This document shows, piece by piece, positions 21,291 to 31,834 of a stretch of DNA of 64,000 bases. The stretch's first letter is position 1. The number at the start of each line of letters is the position of its first letter. This stretch comes from Molanna angustata (taxonomy: Eukaryota > Arthropoda > Insecta > Trichoptera > Molannidae): assembly GCA_963576475.1 (NCBI GenBank), contig OY754965.1, positions 2,825,831-2,889,830 of the forward strand. Reading direction: 5' to 3'. Made by a program: the position numbers and the translations under genes. A model generated the notes under the pieces. It was not told the DNA's origin. It ran no database searches and saw only the letters and a program-made list of their open reading frames with translations.

Positions 21291-23656
21291 ACTAGTTGCA
21301 TGTAACACATGAGATCCAACTGTCGATAGCGATAGTATGTATGTATAGTTGAAGAATAAGAATCAAACTATAAACCCATAAATCCAAATTATTGAAAATT
21401 TTAACACATGTTGGTATGTATATCAAGATAGGACAGTATGGAGGTCAGTCCTGTTTTCCTACCCGGAATATGAAAACAGCATGATGGTTATGTATGTGTG
21501 TTTGGAGATTAAGTACCTATCAAACTATTAAGTCTTCTTACATATTGTGTATAGGCGACTGCCATACAAATAGTATGAAGCAATGTCGTCACTAAATTCA
21601 ATTTTTATAAAAATTGTTAAAAAAATTGAGATATGCTAATACAATGTTAATATTTTTTATAGAAAATTAAATTATCTAGTTGGGGTGTTTCGGATTTTTT
21701 CGATATTTTAAAAAAAAATGGAAATATAGGCAGTTAAACTCATAAATTTATCATTAAAAAAATATTTCTCTTAATTTGTACCAATTTTCAGCGTTCTAGC
21801 TTTTATGGTTTCTGAGATATATGGAAAAATAAAGTAAAAATTCAAAAGTTGATAACCCCTGACTGAAACTTTTCGCCTTAGCGCTTTTATCCCGTTTCTA
21901 TCGGGGTACGCTTTGACCATGATCCTGGAATTGGCGAGTCTGGTTATTACATTGAAGCGACTGCCATCTGACCTTTGTAACCCTTAGAAAGGGGAACCAG
22001 ACAAATTGGATCATGGCTTCACATGGCTAGTGATATATATCCACACATAGATTTTAAAAAATCCAGAGGTGTGCCCTGCCCGGATTCGAACCGTCCGTCG
22101 ACCTCACGCATGTGAGGCGACGACTTTACCGCTGGGCTATCACCCCTGATTAACTAACCCCTGACTGAAACAAAAATTCAAAATTCTGAGTACAAAAGTT
22201 TTGTAGGCCTATAACTGTTTATATATTCTGAAATTTTGGGCTCTGTAAATTGAGCGGATCAAAAGTTATAAGGGGGACACACACACACACACACACACAG
22301 ACACACAAAATGTTTTACTCCGAATTCTGAGTAAATCCGTATATGGAACATATATGCTGCGAAGCCTCTAAATTGGTGTTTTTTGACTTCAAAGTTGGAA
22401 AAGCCGTGAAAAATATAGACCCTACATACAAATCTCGCATATATCCTGGCTTGAAACATTGTCTTTATGTTAAGAGAACAAAGTTCTCTTGAACAAATCG
22501 ACAATTGGATAATACTTTATTCCAGTCTGTGAGCCGGGAGGTGCAATGCTACACAAACCATAGCATTTACAGTTGGATAATCTATGTATATTGTGTAAAT
22601 GATTTTTGTTCTTTCTTACGAAAAATATAAATTTTCCAACTGTCGATTTGTTCAGGAGAACTTTGTTCTCTTAACATATCGACAATGTATCAAGCCAGAA
22701 TACGCGAGAATTGTATGGAGAGGTCTACTTTTTTCACGGCTTTTCCAACTTTGAAGTCAAAAAACACCAACTTAGAGGCTTCGCAGCATATATGTTCCAT
22801 ACACGGATTTACTCAGAATTCGGAGTAGAACATTTCGTGTGTCTGTGTGTGTGTGTGTGTCTGTGTGTCTGTGTGTCTGTGTGTCCGTCCCCCCCTTATA
22901 ACTTTTGATCCGCTCAATTTACAGAGCCTAAAATTTCAGAATATATAAACAGTTACAGGCCTACAAAACTTTTATACTCGGAATTTTGAATTTTTGTTTC
23001 AGTCAGGGGTTATCAACTTTTGAATTTTTATTTTATTTTTCCATATATCTCAGAAACCATAAATGCTAGAACGCTGAAAATTGGTACAAACATAGAAAAA
23101 TACAAAATCTCAAATTAGTTTTTTCAAAAAAATTCCAGGGTTTCTCAAACATTTTTTATTAAGAAAAATATTTTTTTTATGATAAATTTATGAGTTTAAC
23201 TGCCTATATTTCCAAAACTTTTATAATTATCGAAAAAAGCCGAAACACCCCAACTAGATAATTTAATTTTCTATAAAAAATATTAACATTGTAGTAGAAG
23301 ATCTCAATTTTTTTTTAACAATTTTTTTAAAAATTGAATTTAGTGACGACATCGCTTCATACATTTTGTATGGCAGTCGCCTATACACAATATGTAAAAA
23401 GACTTAATAGTTTGATACTTCATCTCCAAACAAACATACATACCATCATGCTATTTTCATATTCTGGGTAGGAAAAAAGGATCTTCCTCCATACTATCCT
23501 ATCTTGACATACATACCTACATATGTTGTATAGAAAACAAAATATCTGAAAATATTTAATAATTTGTATTTATGGGTTTATAGTTTGGTACATATTCTTC
23601 AACTATACATACTATCGCTATCGACAGTTGGATCTCATGTGTTACATGCAACTAGT
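21291..23656. mobile_element. 2.37-kb fold-back element (family D) with arms of about 1 kb
   Basis: Outer ends ACTAGTTGCATGTAACAC (21291) and GTGTTACATGCAACTAGT (23656) are inverted. The right arm (about 22632-23656) is the near-perfect reverse complement of the left arm (21291-22513) once the SINE at 21870-22154 and a deletion of roughly 100 bp in the left arm are allowed for. Arms end inward with ATCGACAATTGGATAA / TTTTCCAACTGTCGAT around a spacer of about 115 bp. Each arm holds a CA/TG microsatellite in the same place (22271-22300; 22839-22884). There is no transposase. Open frames at 22259-22504 and 22711-22908 are mirror images of each other and not genes. Confidence 0.9.
21870..22154 (-). 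mobile_element. 285-bp tRNA-derived SINE with 17-bp target duplication
   Basis: The perfect duplication TAACCCCTGACTGAAAC is at 21853-21869 and 22155-22171. On the minus strand the head GGGGTGATAGCCCAGCGG contains an A box (TAGCCCAGCGG), and GGTTCGAATCCGGGCAGG contains a B box, spaced as in a tRNA. The 3' end is a short A run. It landed in the left arm of the family D fold-back. Confidence 0.9.
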
Positions 23657-23667
23657 AATATTTATTT

Positions 23668-23945
23668 ATCTTCTTGTCACCATCATCATCATTGGCACTA
23701 CAGTCCGCTACGGACCGTAGCCTCCTCCAGAAATTGTCTCCATCCCCTCCTGTCGACTGCCAGTCTTCTCCAATTTATCAGGTCCATTTCTCTTATATCA
23801 CACAGCACGTCGTCCAGCCATCTCAACCTAGGTCTGCCTCTACTTCTTCTGCCTTCTGGACAGGTGTCTAATACCTTTTTAGGAATACGGTCATCATCCA
23901 TCCGACAAACATGTCCAAGTCAACGTAGGCGCTGAATTTTAATAA
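23668..23945 (-). mobile_element. 5'-truncated RTE-like LINE tail
   Basis: Minus translation: [39 protein letters not shown] then [13 protein letters not shown] and stop, followed by a (GAT)n/(ATG)n-type tail at 23670-23690. It is the last part of an endonuclease-RT polyprotein. Confidence 0.75.
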
Positions 23946-23969
23946 ATTGGACTACATACTACATTCTTG

Positions 23970-24335
23970 TACATAATATAAAAAAAAAATAAAAAATATA
24001 ACGCACACTGACGGACTTATTGCCAGTAGGCAATTTCTTCCAACCAACCAGATTACAAAGTATGACAAAATTGTATATGTACATCAACAATTGAATGAAA
24101 GCGGAAAAAAATCAAAATAAACATTTAAGCGATAAATACCAAAGACACAAAATACCTAAATAGAATTAAATATATTTTCATTAAAAAAATAACAAATAAG
24201 TTATTTTATACAATAGATAAAAAAAATACTGTACACACATATGCATACATACACATACACACGCACATATACAAAAAAGAGCAACAAATACATAAGAAAA
24301 ATATAAATTATAAGATACTGCCACCCTGACCAGCC
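23970..24335 (-). mobile_element. LINE or SINE 3' UTR with TTGCC/GGCAA hairpin end
   Basis: On the minus strand GGTTGGTTGGAAGAAATTGC is followed by CTACTGGCAATAAGTCCG, the same terminal hairpin as in the 47-kb LINE and the 28.4-kb SINE. Further sequence up to about 24330 is A-rich 3' UTR-like. No coding part is found. Confidence 0.5.
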
Positions 24336-24755
24336 AGCTGGTTAAAAATTATTTGACCAACGCCAATTTAGTTATTTTATTTTAATATTTTATATATGGC
24401 TCACGCCAGTCACAATTATAACTACAAACAAACCTAACCAACCTATTTTACCAAACTTTTGTAGGTTAGGTATAAAAAATCGGTGTACATCCTAGGATAT
24501 CCTGGCTGGTCAGGGAGGCAGTACCAAATAATAAACATTTTTGTAGAAATTATATTATTATCATCTTTGATCCAACACTAAATTCGGGAGTAGAATAATA
24601 TAAAAAACTATAAAAATACACATACGTCTTAACTACAATCCACAAATTATAGCAATATGATTAACAAACAAATAAAAAATAAACAGAAAAATAAACATTA
24701 TTAATCAGTATAATATAAAATCGTCTCTCCGGCACTGTCCTAACATATTGCCTAT
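24336..24755. other. Unassigned AT-rich sequence
   Basis: Contains CCTAACCAACC/GGTTAGGTA words at 24430-24475, inverted relative to one another, and CTGGCTGGTCAGGG at 24500, which is inverted relative to CCTGACCAGCCAG at 24327. It may thus be one small inverted-repeat element spanning 24318-24530. Confidence 0.4.
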
Positions 24756-24885
24756 ATTGGCTATTTGGGTCGGCTCTACTCGTCCTCAGACTCTATATTT
24801 GGCTATTGGGGTCGGCTCTACTCGTCCTCAGGCTCTATAATTGGCTATTAGGGTCAACTCTTCTCGTCCTCAAGCTGTATACCTA
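24756..24885. repeat. 42-bp tandem repeat, 3 copies
   Basis: GGCTATTTGGGTCGGCTCTA then CTCGTCCTCAGACTCTATAT is the unit. The copies start near 24758, 24800 and 24842, the third the most diverged. Confidence 0.75.
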
Positions 24886-24889
24886 CTCT

Positions 24890-25376
24890 GCGGTTCTGGG
24901 TATCCCTTTCATGCAAACCGTTTCTTTGTAGGATCTTGGAGCAGTTGTTTATCCAGGTGTTCTTTGGTTTTCCTCTGAAAGATTAATAATATATTATTTT
25001 AATGCACACCCAGCCCATCTGTCACTGGTGACCCCACATTGTGACATATGCCGTTATGGTGTGTATGTGTGGAAAATAATTTTCCAACGCAATTCATAAA
25101 ACAAGTGATAAATTTAAGTTTAAATAAATATAATTAGCGTACAATTTCCGTTTTATAAAAGTTCATTATTCGTCTCTGTAATTACATAATTAATTATTTT
25201 ACATTTTTTACACCGTATAAAAAATATTCCAGTATTCACCAGTAGGTACCTACTTCAATTCATGAGATTAAAAATATTGTTTTTAAGCAAATATATATAG
25301 ATACTGATAAGATTATATAAAAGTTAGAAAAAGATTTTCTAGAACTATCTAGTTGTGATGAACTCACAATATAGAT
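24890..25376. other. Unassigned sequence
   Basis: No gene or repeat recognised, apart from the lepidopteran-type AGTAGGTACCTACTT near 25242. Confidence 0.35.
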
Positions 25377-26180
25377 AAACGAGTGGGTTGTGGCCAACGC
25401 TAAACTACTCACTAACAAGTATTCAAATTTTGTATGGAAAATATTCAGCATTTTCATGATATGAGTTTGTTACATTTTTTTTTATTTAAATATTGTACTA
25501 TGGAAACTTAATAATTCATCAATGCCATTTTTATGAAAGTGATGTGCCATTTTACCAAAATTAAGATAAAATTTTCAAATTATAAGTTTCCTGAACTTGG
25601 GGTCTCTAAAATATTTGACAGTTAAAAATATTAAGAAGCACTATTCAGATATCCTTCAAAATCTAATGGGGTCTAAGTGCGTATTAGATATACGAATTTA
25701 CAAAATTTGAATAGAATCGAACGAGTACTTTAGTACCTACATGTGGAGAGAATGAACGATGAGCGCCTGACAAAGAAAATATACAAGGCTGAAAAGAGTG
25801 GAATGAGAGGTCGTGGCCGCCCGAGAAAGAGTTGGCATGATCATATAAATGTTATTTTGAAAGATGGTAATATACGAAGTATGAATGATAGGAGAGCATG
25901 TATGACGCGATGCATGGATGTAAATGAGGCAAAACATGTATGTCAACATAGAGGTGTCTGGCGTTCGGTCCTCTCTGCCTACCCCAAGTAGGGATACGGC
26001 GTGATGGTATGTATGTATGTACATAGTACATAGCACTCAGCACATAGCACACACACACACACAGATACATTGTGATGAATCTTTTAGAATACAATCTCAG
26101 CATGATACTAGTTGATAATCTGCAATGAAAAAAATACACTTAAAAATTGCAAACTCATAACTCCCCACTATATCCCCTTG
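25377..26180 (+). mobile_element. Family A element, interrupted by a LINE tail
   Basis: Begins AAACGAGTGGGTTGTGGCCA, contains AACTTGGGGTCTCTAAAATA and CTAATGGGGTCTAAGTG, and ends AACTCCCCACTATATCCCC. It is collinear with 62205-62756 and 27685-28312. Between about 25741 and 26020 an RTE-like LINE tail is inserted. Confidence 0.7.
25741..26020 (+). mobile_element. RTE-like LINE tail with TATG microsatellite
   Basis: Encodes ERMNDERLTKKIYKAEKSGM, RGRGRPRKSWHDHINVILKD, RRACMTRCMDVNEAK and GVWRSVLSAYPK followed by a stop. The 3' tail is ACGGCGTGATGGTATGTATG with further TATG units. It is the best preserved copy of this tail family in the window. Confidence 0.85.
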
Positions 26181-26330
26181 GGAAACGCGACGTCCTACGT
26201 AGGCGATTCAAAGCGAACGCGATTGCGAAGCGATGCGGTGCGGATACAAGCGAATTCAATGCGATGCGGTGCGACGCGGCGGCTCTGTCCTACGTGTGCG
26301 CGAATCGTTCCCTCTGCCGCCAGGTACTGT
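26181..26330. repeat. GC-rich GCGATGCGGTGCG repeat block
   Basis: About 150 bp with CpG-rich words (AAGCGATGCGGTGCGG, AATGCGATGCGGTGCGACGC) and GTCCTACGT at both ends (26190; 26287). It joins family A abruptly and is followed by a family D fragment. This looks like the core of a MITE with GTCCTACG-type ends. Confidence 0.5.
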
Positions 26331-26337
26331 CATGGAT

Positions 26338-26890
26338 GTACATATGTGTGGAGATTAAGTATAAAACTATTAGATATTGTGTATAGGCGACTGCCATACA
26401 AATTGTATGAAGCGATTTCGTCACTAAATTCAATAAAATGTTTACAAAAATTGTTAAAAAAATAAAGATGTACCACTACAATGTTAATATTTTTTATAGA
26501 AAATTAAATTATCTAGTTGAGGTGTTTCGGCTTTTTTTCGATATTTTTAAAAATTTTGGAAATATAGGCAGTTAAACACATAAATTTTACATGAAAAAAA
26601 TATTTTTCTTAATAAAAATGTTTGAGAATCTCTGGATTTTTTTTTTTTTGAAAATCGGGACGGACGGACGGACACACACACACTATGTTCTACTCCGAAT
26701 TCTGAGTAAATCCGTATATAGAACATACATATATGCTGCGAAGCCTCTAAGTAGGTGTTTTTTGACTTCAAAGTTAGAAAAGCCGTGAAAAATATAGACC
26801 CTATATACAAATCTCGCGTATCCTGGCTTGAAACTTTGTCAATTTGTTCAAGAGAACTTTGTTCTCTTGAACAAATCGACATTTGGACAA
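26338..26890 (+). mobile_element. Partial copy of fold-back family D (single arm)
   Basis: Runs from GTGTGGAGATTAAGTATAAA through GGCGACTGCCATACAAATTG, AGTTGAGGTGTTTCGGC and the GACGGACGGACGGACACACA block to AACAAATCGACATTTGGAC. Collinear with one arm of 21291-23656 but lacking the outer about 120 bp. Confidence 0.8.
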
Positions 26891-27109
26891 AACAAAACGA
26901 AGAATGGCTGTAAACACATTACCTATACACAACTAGAGGGAAAGAAACATCGTTTTCATTTTGATACAGAAATTCATTGTTTTATGAAAATATGTTCAGA
27001 ATGTACTCTCAGCTAAATAAAATACTATTGTATTAAATTTACTGAAAAAACAATACGAAAAAATGAAACCATAACCTGAAATAATATTGATGATAAATGT
27101 CACTCTGAC

Positions 27110-27355
27110 ATTGTTCGGTCACGTGATTCTCAGAGAAACCACGTGATACTCAGAGAGACACCGCGAGACACCACGAGACACCATTTTTGTATGGAGGAGA
27201 CCGCTTTGCTGTCTCGGTCTCCGGTCTCGGTCTCGCTCGCGAACTGGTGTTCATACAATTTCATACAATCAATTAACGGTCTCGGTCTCCTGTCTCTGTC
27301 TCCGGTCTCGGTCTCGGGTCTCGGTCGCGCAGCGAACTGGTACCTTTAGTGAGAA
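27110..27355. repeat. GGTCTC/GAGACC low-complexity block
   Basis: Left part is rich in GAGACACC and CACGTGATACTCAGAGA; the right part is made of GTCTCGGTCTCCGGTCTC-like units. The two halves are complementary in character and could fold together around TTTTTGTATGGAGG. Confidence 0.6.
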
Positions 27356-27684
27356 ATAAAAAACTAGGTAATTTGCGTTCGATCCTGGTTGTATAATTGA
27401 ATAATCGTTTCGTAAAGTTTATTAACTCTCGGTCGAGTTATTAACAAAAGAGAGTATAAAAGACTGAAACTTCTTTCATTATTTTTTGGACGAACAAGAT
27501 AAACCGGTTGTGAAATACAACAATGTAATGTAGATAGGTATGAACAAAGTATTTATTGTTTTTAAACTGAACTTAAATATACGAAATTGGGTGAAGGCAA
27601 ACCACAGACGGTATAATCTCATTAAACACTATCGATAAATAAATAAATAAGAACAAATACTCATCTTAATTAAACATGAAATAA

Positions 27685-28116
27685 TAAATAAGCGAGTGAA
27701 AATTCCTCACTAACAAATCACTTCAGAAAGTATTCAAATTTTGTATTGAAAATATTCAGTATTTTCAAGAAATGAGTTGCTTAATTTTTTTTTGAAAACT
27801 TGATAATTATTCAATGACATTTTATGAAAGTGATGTGCCTCTTTACCAATTTGAAAATAAAAATAATGAATTTCGAGTTTCCTGAGCTTGGGGTCTCATT
27901 GAAATATTAACATTTAAAAAAATAAGAAGCACTATTCAGACAGCCTTCAAAATCTAATGGGTTCTGAGCGAGTATTACATAACCTAACCTAAACTAACCT
28001 AACCTAACCTATTATATTATGTAGGTGTACAAATTTGCAAAATTTGAAAATAATCGAATGAGTCTATAATATTGATTAAGTAGAATAAACACGCGCCGTA
28101 CATACTAATAACGCAT

Positions 28117-28184
<68 letters not shown>

Positions 28185-28312
28185 TACATTGTGATGAAAC
28201 TTTCACAATACAATCTCAGCATGATACTAATTTATAATCTGCAGTAAAAAATAGCCTTAAAAAATTGCGATTTCATAACTCCCCACTATATCCTCTTGGC
28301 TTAGTGAAGAGT
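27685..28312 (+). mobile_element. Family A element with long (CA)32 tract
   Basis: Begins near AAGCGAGTGAAAATTCCTCA and ends CCCCACTATATCCTCTTGGC then TTAGTGAAGAGTAA. The tract at 28119-28182 (32 CA units) sits exactly where the other copies have short CACACACA runs. A degenerate CCTAACCTAAACTAACC tract (27978-28010) is also included. Confidence 0.75.
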
Positions 28313-28422
28313 AATACATCATTGGTACGTGAAATAAGTGGATTTTACGAAAACTAAACTATTGAACACATTAAATGGGACTGTGCATCATTATAAATAG
28401 ATAAATAATAAAAACTTCCTTG

Positions 28423-28605
28423 CACCCTGCGTAAGTGGCGAGTTTATTGCCGTATGGCAGTTTCTTCCAACTAACCAGTATTTCCAGTCCAGAGAAGCAA
28501 TATTTGCGTGAGAAATGAATTTAAATAAATTTCTCCTCTGCTGGGAATCGAACCCAGGATGCCCGCACAGAAACCGAACGGCTTACCAACTGTGTCACTG
28601 GTAAT
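28423..28605 (-). mobile_element. tRNA-derived SINE with LINE-type hairpin tail
   Basis: Minus strand: TGACACAGTTGGTAAGCCG (A-box side), GGGTTCGATTCCCAGCAGAG (B box), a short unrelated body, then TTAGTTGGAAGAAACTGCCA and TACGGCAATAAACTCGCCAC, GCAAGGAAGT. The tail is shared with the LINE at 47290-49110. Confidence 0.75.
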
Positions 28606-28769
28606 ATGATTATATTAAGACCAATCATTATTATTAATGTACTTTTAATTCAGTAGTAATGTTTAGAAGAGTTTTCCAGCAATGGATCCATCATGACTAT
28701 GGGTACACAAGTAAGAAAGTAAATATAATTATTATAATCAAATACTTATTTATTTAGGAAATAACTAGA

Positions 28770-29155
28770 CATAAAAAGGAATTACACTGGTCGAAGTGTC
28801 CAGAGCGACTTAATTACAAAATTTGTTTGACCCTGTTTAATGCTTTAACATTCAAGAGCTGTGTCCGAGAAAAGAGCACTTTGGGAGGCATCTCTCACAC
28901 TCAGGTCGTCTGGATCACAGAGTAACAACTTCATTAGGAGTTTGACAGAGTCAACAAAGCGGCTATGATCGATGCTTTGATGTTAGCGGTCCAATCAAGT
29001 GGAATGCACAGCCTCTAGATGTCCGCAGTGCTCAAAGCAAGAGCACTTGCTGAAAACAGCTTTATTTCGTAGAACAGCACATAACTATCAGCGCCCTTGG
29101 AATTTTCTTGAATCATTAAACGGCGCTAAATTAAATACTCTATTATTATTATAAG
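28770..29155 (+). mobile_element. CR1/L2-like LINE, degenerate 3' end
   Basis: Collinear with 12370-11978 (minus): GTCCAGAGCGACTTAATTAC, AAAATTTGTTTGACC, CTGGATCACAGAGTA, CCAATCAAGTGGAATGCACA, AACAGCTTTATTTCGTAGAA and the hairpin AGCGCCCTTGGAATT, ATTAAACGGCGCTAA, then (ATT)n. The reading frame is broken. Confidence 0.8.
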
Positions 29156-29159
29156 GGAT

Positions 29160-29925
29160 ATGAACCGATTTCGTTTGTTTTTTAGTCATAATAAAAGATA
29201 CAAGTAAATTCAAAAAAGTGTAAATACAAAAAAAGAAAAGAATATCAAACTTTCAAAAAACAATAAATTTTTATATATTTTTTTAAATTATCATTATTTC
29301 TTTGTCTTTTTAGATAAATTTTATTTAATGCTCTATATCACAAACAATAAAAAAAGAACATTACTCATCTGTAGTAGCTGTAATTTAAATTTAATTTACA
29401 ATTTATTAAGTAATTAACGGTATATACGTATATAATAATATGTGTAAGTAAAATGTATGTAAAATATATGTAATTTACTCCTGTCCCAAATACAAGTTAG
29501 ACTTTATTGGGACAGTACTTATTTGAGAAATACTCTAATAATTATGATTTTTGTATTATTTATCTATGTTTATATTATGCATATCTAATAAAAAAAATTT
29601 AAAAAAGTGTGGACTCCCATTTCAAAGTTACTTTCACGTTTAAATGTTACTGTTAAAAGAAATTCATAAAAAATACTCCTGGTGATATGTAATCATTATT
29701 GTTAATTTTGTATTAATTACAAAGTTGATCAATTTTATCAAAATATCAAACGAATACTGCTTGAAACAGTTTTAACTTGTATTTTCATCGGGGATACACA
29801 AATTCTGAATGTTTCAGAGCTCTAACGGGTCGTAAAGATAGTTAAAAATCGATTGCGAAATTCCAGTACAGACAGACACGTGAAGTTTATCAAAAGTGTG
29901 TCATAGCCAGACTAAAAATAAATAA
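29160..29925. other. Unassigned AT-rich sequence
   Basis: TTTCAGAGCTCTAACGGGTCG and GATTGCGAAATTCCAGTACA, CAGACA-GTGAAGTT (29810-29895) are shared with 53700-53775, marking a diverged repeat. Nothing else is recognised. Confidence 0.4.
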
Positions 29926-29927
29926 TA

Positions 29928-30365
29928 AATATTGCTTCTCGGGAGAGTAACAGGTACTATGTCAAATATTATTTACACGCACCCAATAACAAGTTGACAC
30001 AACTAGAGTCTACAATCCGCATTTACCATGCCGCATTATGTTTCCGGTTGGCTCTCTGATTGGTTGAGTTGAATTTTTAAATTAAATGCGAAAAATTAAA
30101 AGAATATATAAATTTAATTTATAATAATTTATAATTCAATTAATAAAGCAACTCCCTCACGCGAGTCGCTATTATTATCATAATCAAACTTAAACCTAAC
30201 CTAAGAATGCAGAAAAGAAGAGCTGGTACTAGACGCTACTGTTGACACATTCTGGAGACTTGTGGTATTTATCGTCTCACAGATCCAGACTGAAACAACA
30301 ATTAAAAACTGTGTCTCCACCGGAAATTGAACCCGGGACCTTTGTTGGCTCAACAGTCGGATAAT
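29928..30365 (-). mobile_element. SINE family C split by a 239-bp insertion
   Basis: Left piece 29928-30001 (ATATTGCTTCTCGGG, CAGGTACTATGTCAAAT, CACGCACCCAATAACAAG) and right piece 30250-30365 (TTCTGGAGACTTGTGG, CTCACAGATCCAGACTG, GTGTCTCCACC) together reproduce the family C SINE. The interruption is flanked by a 9-bp duplication. Confidence 0.75.
30002..30240. mobile_element. 239-bp unclassified insertion with 9-bp target duplication
   Basis: GTTGACACA occurs perfectly at 29993-30001 and 30241-30249. The ends (ACTAGAGTCTACAA and GTACTAGACGCTACT) are weakly inverted. The interior is AT-rich and non-coding. A 9-bp duplication would fit Mutator-like DNA elements; the weak terminal repeats leave this open. 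Confidence 0.65.
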
Positions 30366-31655
30366 CTCAAAAGATAATATACAAATACCTTTGATTAATA
30401 CATTTTTAAAAAATACTTATTAATATTTAATACTTATTAAATATCCTTCACTCTCCAAACAGAACAGTAAATGTTGTATATCCCTGAATTATCTTTACAC
30501 ATTTAAACACTGACTAGATATAATATATTAATGTTGTTTGAGACAATTTGTCTTAAAATAAATATTTATATAAAATATTCGCACAACTACATAATATGTT
30601 ATTGCTACAATTATATTTATATAGGTATTTAAGCTTATTATTAGAACTATATAGTTTCATTTGTCTGAGATTTAATTCTCTTACTTATAGCGACATCGCT
30701 ATGTATCTATTGTCGTTATAATTTCTATGTATCTATGTATCTATTGTCCCTATTTGACGTTGCATTTCGATTTCTCCCATTCACAAATAACTACTGAGAT
30801 GTCATATTATCAATCATCAATTCATCAAAACTACAGATATCGACAAGAAGAGTACGGTCAGTTATTTTGAATGCGAAAGAGCGAGACAGGTATACTACGA
30901 TTTTCTCCATGGAATATATTATTATTTAAGAAAATATATCGCATTGTTTTCCAATAATTATTATTGAGTACCCACCAGATTAGTTTTGTATGACTAAAAA
31001 TGTCATTAAAAACGTAAATTAAAATAATGTTTATGTATTTAATAAATTTAGATTTTTCTGTCTTTTTATCATTCATACCATCACATCATATCCATAGCAG
31101 ATAAATAACCAGCGACAGGTGTACGGGTGTGAATTACCTTTAAAAAGAAGCACGACACAGGCGTGCATCCCCACATACCGGTCTCGTCTCAGCTAAAAGG
31201 CAACATTCAGAATGAATGTTGAACCTCATTGCTGAACTATGTGAGATGTTATTTTCGATTACCCGGCTTTTGCGGGACACTTAAACATGAAAATAGAAAA
31301 GGGTTGAAGCACCATTCTAATGCGGTGCATAACAGCTAACTTTGACTTTGATTTTGTGAATGCACTAAAAATGTTCGTGGGACAGAAGCAATGCCTCTTG
31401 AGATGATGGAGATTCAACCATCTCTCCATCTTTTCGGTTGTCTTTTACGTGGCGTCCAGAGTGGACTTTATTATTAACTGCTGTATAAGCAAGCCTGTCG
31501 CTATTCATTCTGTATACATGTCATCTCCACTATATTCTTCTGAATATAATCCCCCGTTTCACAGGTTCCTTTATCAAATGAAATGATTAATTTTAGATAA
31601 TATGTATTACAATAACAAAAAAGTAAGCATACTAAGAAAAGACTTATAATAAACA
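30366..31655. other. Unassigned sequence with minor repeats
   Basis: Contains TATGTATCTATTGTC repeats (30700-30750), a tail-like ATTCATACCATCACATCAT at 31070 (minus-type LINE tail), and a small hairpin CAACATTCAGAATGAATGTTG at 31202-31222. No gene is recognised. Confidence 0.35.
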
Positions 31656-31659
31656 TACT

Positions 31660-31830
31660 TTTTTTTTAAATGAATATGTCCTTGTTAAACAAGTACATAT
31701 ACATCTTCCTACGTTACCTAAAATAAGCAAATAAATGCTGGAAAACGAAATCGGTCGAGGCAGGATTCGAACTCGCTATCACTGGATTAGTAGCCCAGCG
31801 CGCTAACCGCTCTGCCATCAACCCATCTAG
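31660..31830 (-). mobile_element. tRNA-derived SINE (family S)
   Basis: Minus strand: GATGGGTTGATGGCAGAGCG, GTTAGCGCGCTGGGCTACTA, AATCCAGTGATAGCGAGTTC, GAATCCTGCCTCGACC, then TTTCG-TTCC and a tail ending GACATATTCATTTAAAAAAA. It is the same family as 43701-43880 and 62779-62972. Confidence 0.85.
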
Positions 31831-31834
31831 ACCC

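Noticed and set aside
22259..22908. ORFs of 81 and 65 codons with similar peptides
   Set aside because: They are the same sequence in the two arms of the fold-back element and include CA/TG microsatellite translation.
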